The position numbers and the translations under genes were made by a program. 7,810 bases of DNA from an uncultured Emergencia sp. (GTDB lineage: Bacteria > Bacillota > Clostridia > Peptostreptococcales > Anaerovoracaceae): NCBI GenBank assembly GCA_902476665.1, contig CABSEO010000084.1:1-7810 (forward strand), read 5' to 3'. Position 1 is the first letter of the stretch; each line of letters begins with the position of its first letter. The notes beneath the pieces were generated by a model, which was not told the DNA's origin, ran no database searches, and worked only from the letters and a program-made list of their open reading frames with translations. Of the stretch, positions 6,918 through 7,810 are shown piece after piece.

Positions 6918-6925
6918 CTCTCTCT
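6918..6925 (-). promoter_or_regulatory. Ribosome-binding-like AGAGAGAG that decides the ATP-grasp start
   Basis: This purine run is an imperfect Shine-Dalgarno match in the short gap after the TagF-like stop. It is 9 bases from the in-frame ATG at 6908 but has no spacing to the in-frame TTG at 6917, so it favours the ATG. Confidence 0.45.
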
Positions 6926-6933
6926 TTTTCAGT

Positions 6934-7810
6934 CTATTGTAAATGCGAAAGCACCAAATCTCTCAGCTTCTCTGTCGAATGTCCCAGATCTTCAGGCAGG
7001 TATTTTTGTCGGTATGCCTCCAGACTCTCCTTTGGATAATTTCCTGAGGCAAGGCTTTCCATCAGTTCACCGGCTGATCTAAAAGCACAGCCCGGCATAG
7101 ATTCAAAAGGATTGACATTGATTCCGTTTTTTTCAGTATATTCCTCATAATCATACAGGTAATAGTAGGTCTTTTTATTCAAAATTGCTGCTTCCACCGC
7201 AATAGCGGAATAATCTGTGATCAGATAGTCACACACAGCAAGAAGATCCACCGCCTTAAACTCCGGACAAAGCAAAATGCCGTCGCCTTCTGCTTCTATC
7301 CTCTGATTAGGATGTCCTTTTATGACCAGAATATATTGGTTAAAGTCAATTTTTTCAAGCAGTTCTTCCCATTTCAGTTCTATATTTCTGCGAAAAGTAG
7401 GTGCATACAGGATCACCTGTTTTTCTTTCATTTGAGGATAATCACTAAAAACTGCCTGTCGGTTTTCATCTTCGGTCTCAAGAAGATGATCAATTCTGGG
7501 AAGCCCGATGTTAACCAGTTTTTCTTCCGTCGTGTGAAAAGACTGACAGTAGTAGGGATTCCATGCCTTTCCTCCTGCCACAATATAATCATAATTTTCA
7601 TGCATACACAAGAGTTTCGCCAACTTTTCGCCCCGTCCCGACTCCTTGCCTAAAGTCTGATACCCGGATTTCTTAATTTTGCCCAAAGCATGCCACATCT
7701 GAATAACTGTCAGAGACTCTTTATGATGCAGAATGGAGACTGCCGGCCAATAAGCATCCAGTACACAGACTCTGGCTGTTGCGAGATGATACATGCTGCG
7801 AAGTGTATCC
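6934..7810 (-). CDS. CDP-glycerol glycerophosphotransferase family protein (TagF/TagB-like), 5' end missing
   Basis: Enzymes of this family transfer glycerol phosphate (or ribitol phosphate in relatives) from a CDP-activated donor to a growing teichoic acid at the inner membrane face. The frame is open to the right edge (residues DTLRS precede the first visible ATG at 7794), so that ATG is internal and the N-terminus is off the window. Counting from that ATG: the segment IQMWHALGKIKKSGY (31-45) with family histidine H35, NIGLPRID (95-102), LYAPTFRR (129-136), VIKGHPNQ (157-164) with the second family histidine H161, and ITDYSAIAVEAAIL (192-205) for donor binding. These are the characteristic elements of the C-terminal GT-B-like half, and all are intact. 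The protein ends with a TAG stop, 25 bases before the ATP-grasp start. Whether it primes (TagB), polymerises (TagF) or adds side groups cannot be decided without the missing part. Donor specificity is also open. Confidence 0.9.
   Translation of the reverse strand, partial: DTLRSMYHLATARVCVLDAYWPAVSILHHKESLTVIQMWHALGKIKKSGYQTLGKESGRGEKLAKLLCMHENYDYIVAGGKAWNPYYCQSFHTTEEKLVNIGLPRIDHLLETEDENRQAVFSDYPQMKEKQVILYAPTFRRNIELKWEELLEKIDFNQYILVIKGHPNQRIEAEGDGILLCPEFKAVDLLAVCDYLITDYSAIAVEAAILNKKTYYYLYDYEEYTEKNGINVNPFESMPGCAFRSAGELMESLASGNYPKESLEAYRQKYLPEDLGHSTEKLRDLVLSHLQ

Noticed and set aside
6934..7794. Treating the ATG at 7794 as the true start of the TagF-like gene
   Set aside because: The frame stays open to the window edge, no ribosome site precedes this ATG, and the following residues match the interior of the family rather than an N-terminus.
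1..7810. CRISPR array, tRNA, rRNA, insertion sequence or attachment site
   Set aside because: No regularly spaced repeats with unique spacers, no cloverleaf or rRNA-like segment, no transposase and no terminal inverted repeats were seen. Nearly all bases are accounted for by the seven coding regions.

Overview
The window lies inside one long gene cluster. Every supported gene is on the minus strand, and gaps between genes are only a few to about 47 bases, with one 1-base overlap. No promoter and no convincing terminator is visible, so this looks like the interior of a larger operon read from right to left. The first gene (right edge) and the last gene (left edge) are both cut by the window. 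There is no stretch over 300 bases without a gene. The protein families (TagF-like polymerase, TagGH-type exporter, LytR-CpsA-Psr ligase), the strong AGGAG-type ribosome binding sites and the moderately AT-rich base composition suggest a Gram-positive Firmicute. Tandem 'sugar-transfer associated' ATP-grasp genes in such loci point to Clostridia, perhaps Lachnospiraceae; this placement is an inference from gene style, not from a marker gene.

Layout in order of transcription: (1) 7810-6934, C-terminal part of a CDP-glycerol glycerophosphotransferase-like enzyme; (2) 6908-5856, a single-domain ATP-grasp enzyme with all the expected nucleotide and metal residues; (3) 5817-5221, a small MobA/IspD-like nucleotidyltransferase; (4) 5221-2888, a 777-residue tandem ATP-grasp protein whose N-terminal half has lost the catalytic residues while its C-terminal half keeps them; (5) 2868-2062, an ABC-2 polysaccharide/teichoic acid export permease with a GTG start; (6) 2032-1256, its ATPase, a short form without a C-terminal carbohydrate-binding domain; (7) 1237-1, an LCP phosphotransferase with a Gly/Ser-rich repetitive tail running off the left edge.

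The order follows the likely pathway: polymerise or extend a polyol-phosphate glycopolymer (TagF-like), activate and add a substituent (nucleotidyltransferase plus ATP-grasp enzymes), export the lipid-linked polymer (TagG/TagH-like), and attach it to peptidoglycan (LCP). Polymerisation, export and anchoring are well supported by family. The chemistry of the two ATP-grasp proteins and of the nucleotidyltransferase is not known from the sequence. They are the most interesting part of the window: a candidate decoration module for a teichoic-acid-like polymer, including a protein that pairs an intact ATP-grasp domain with a decayed copy of itself.
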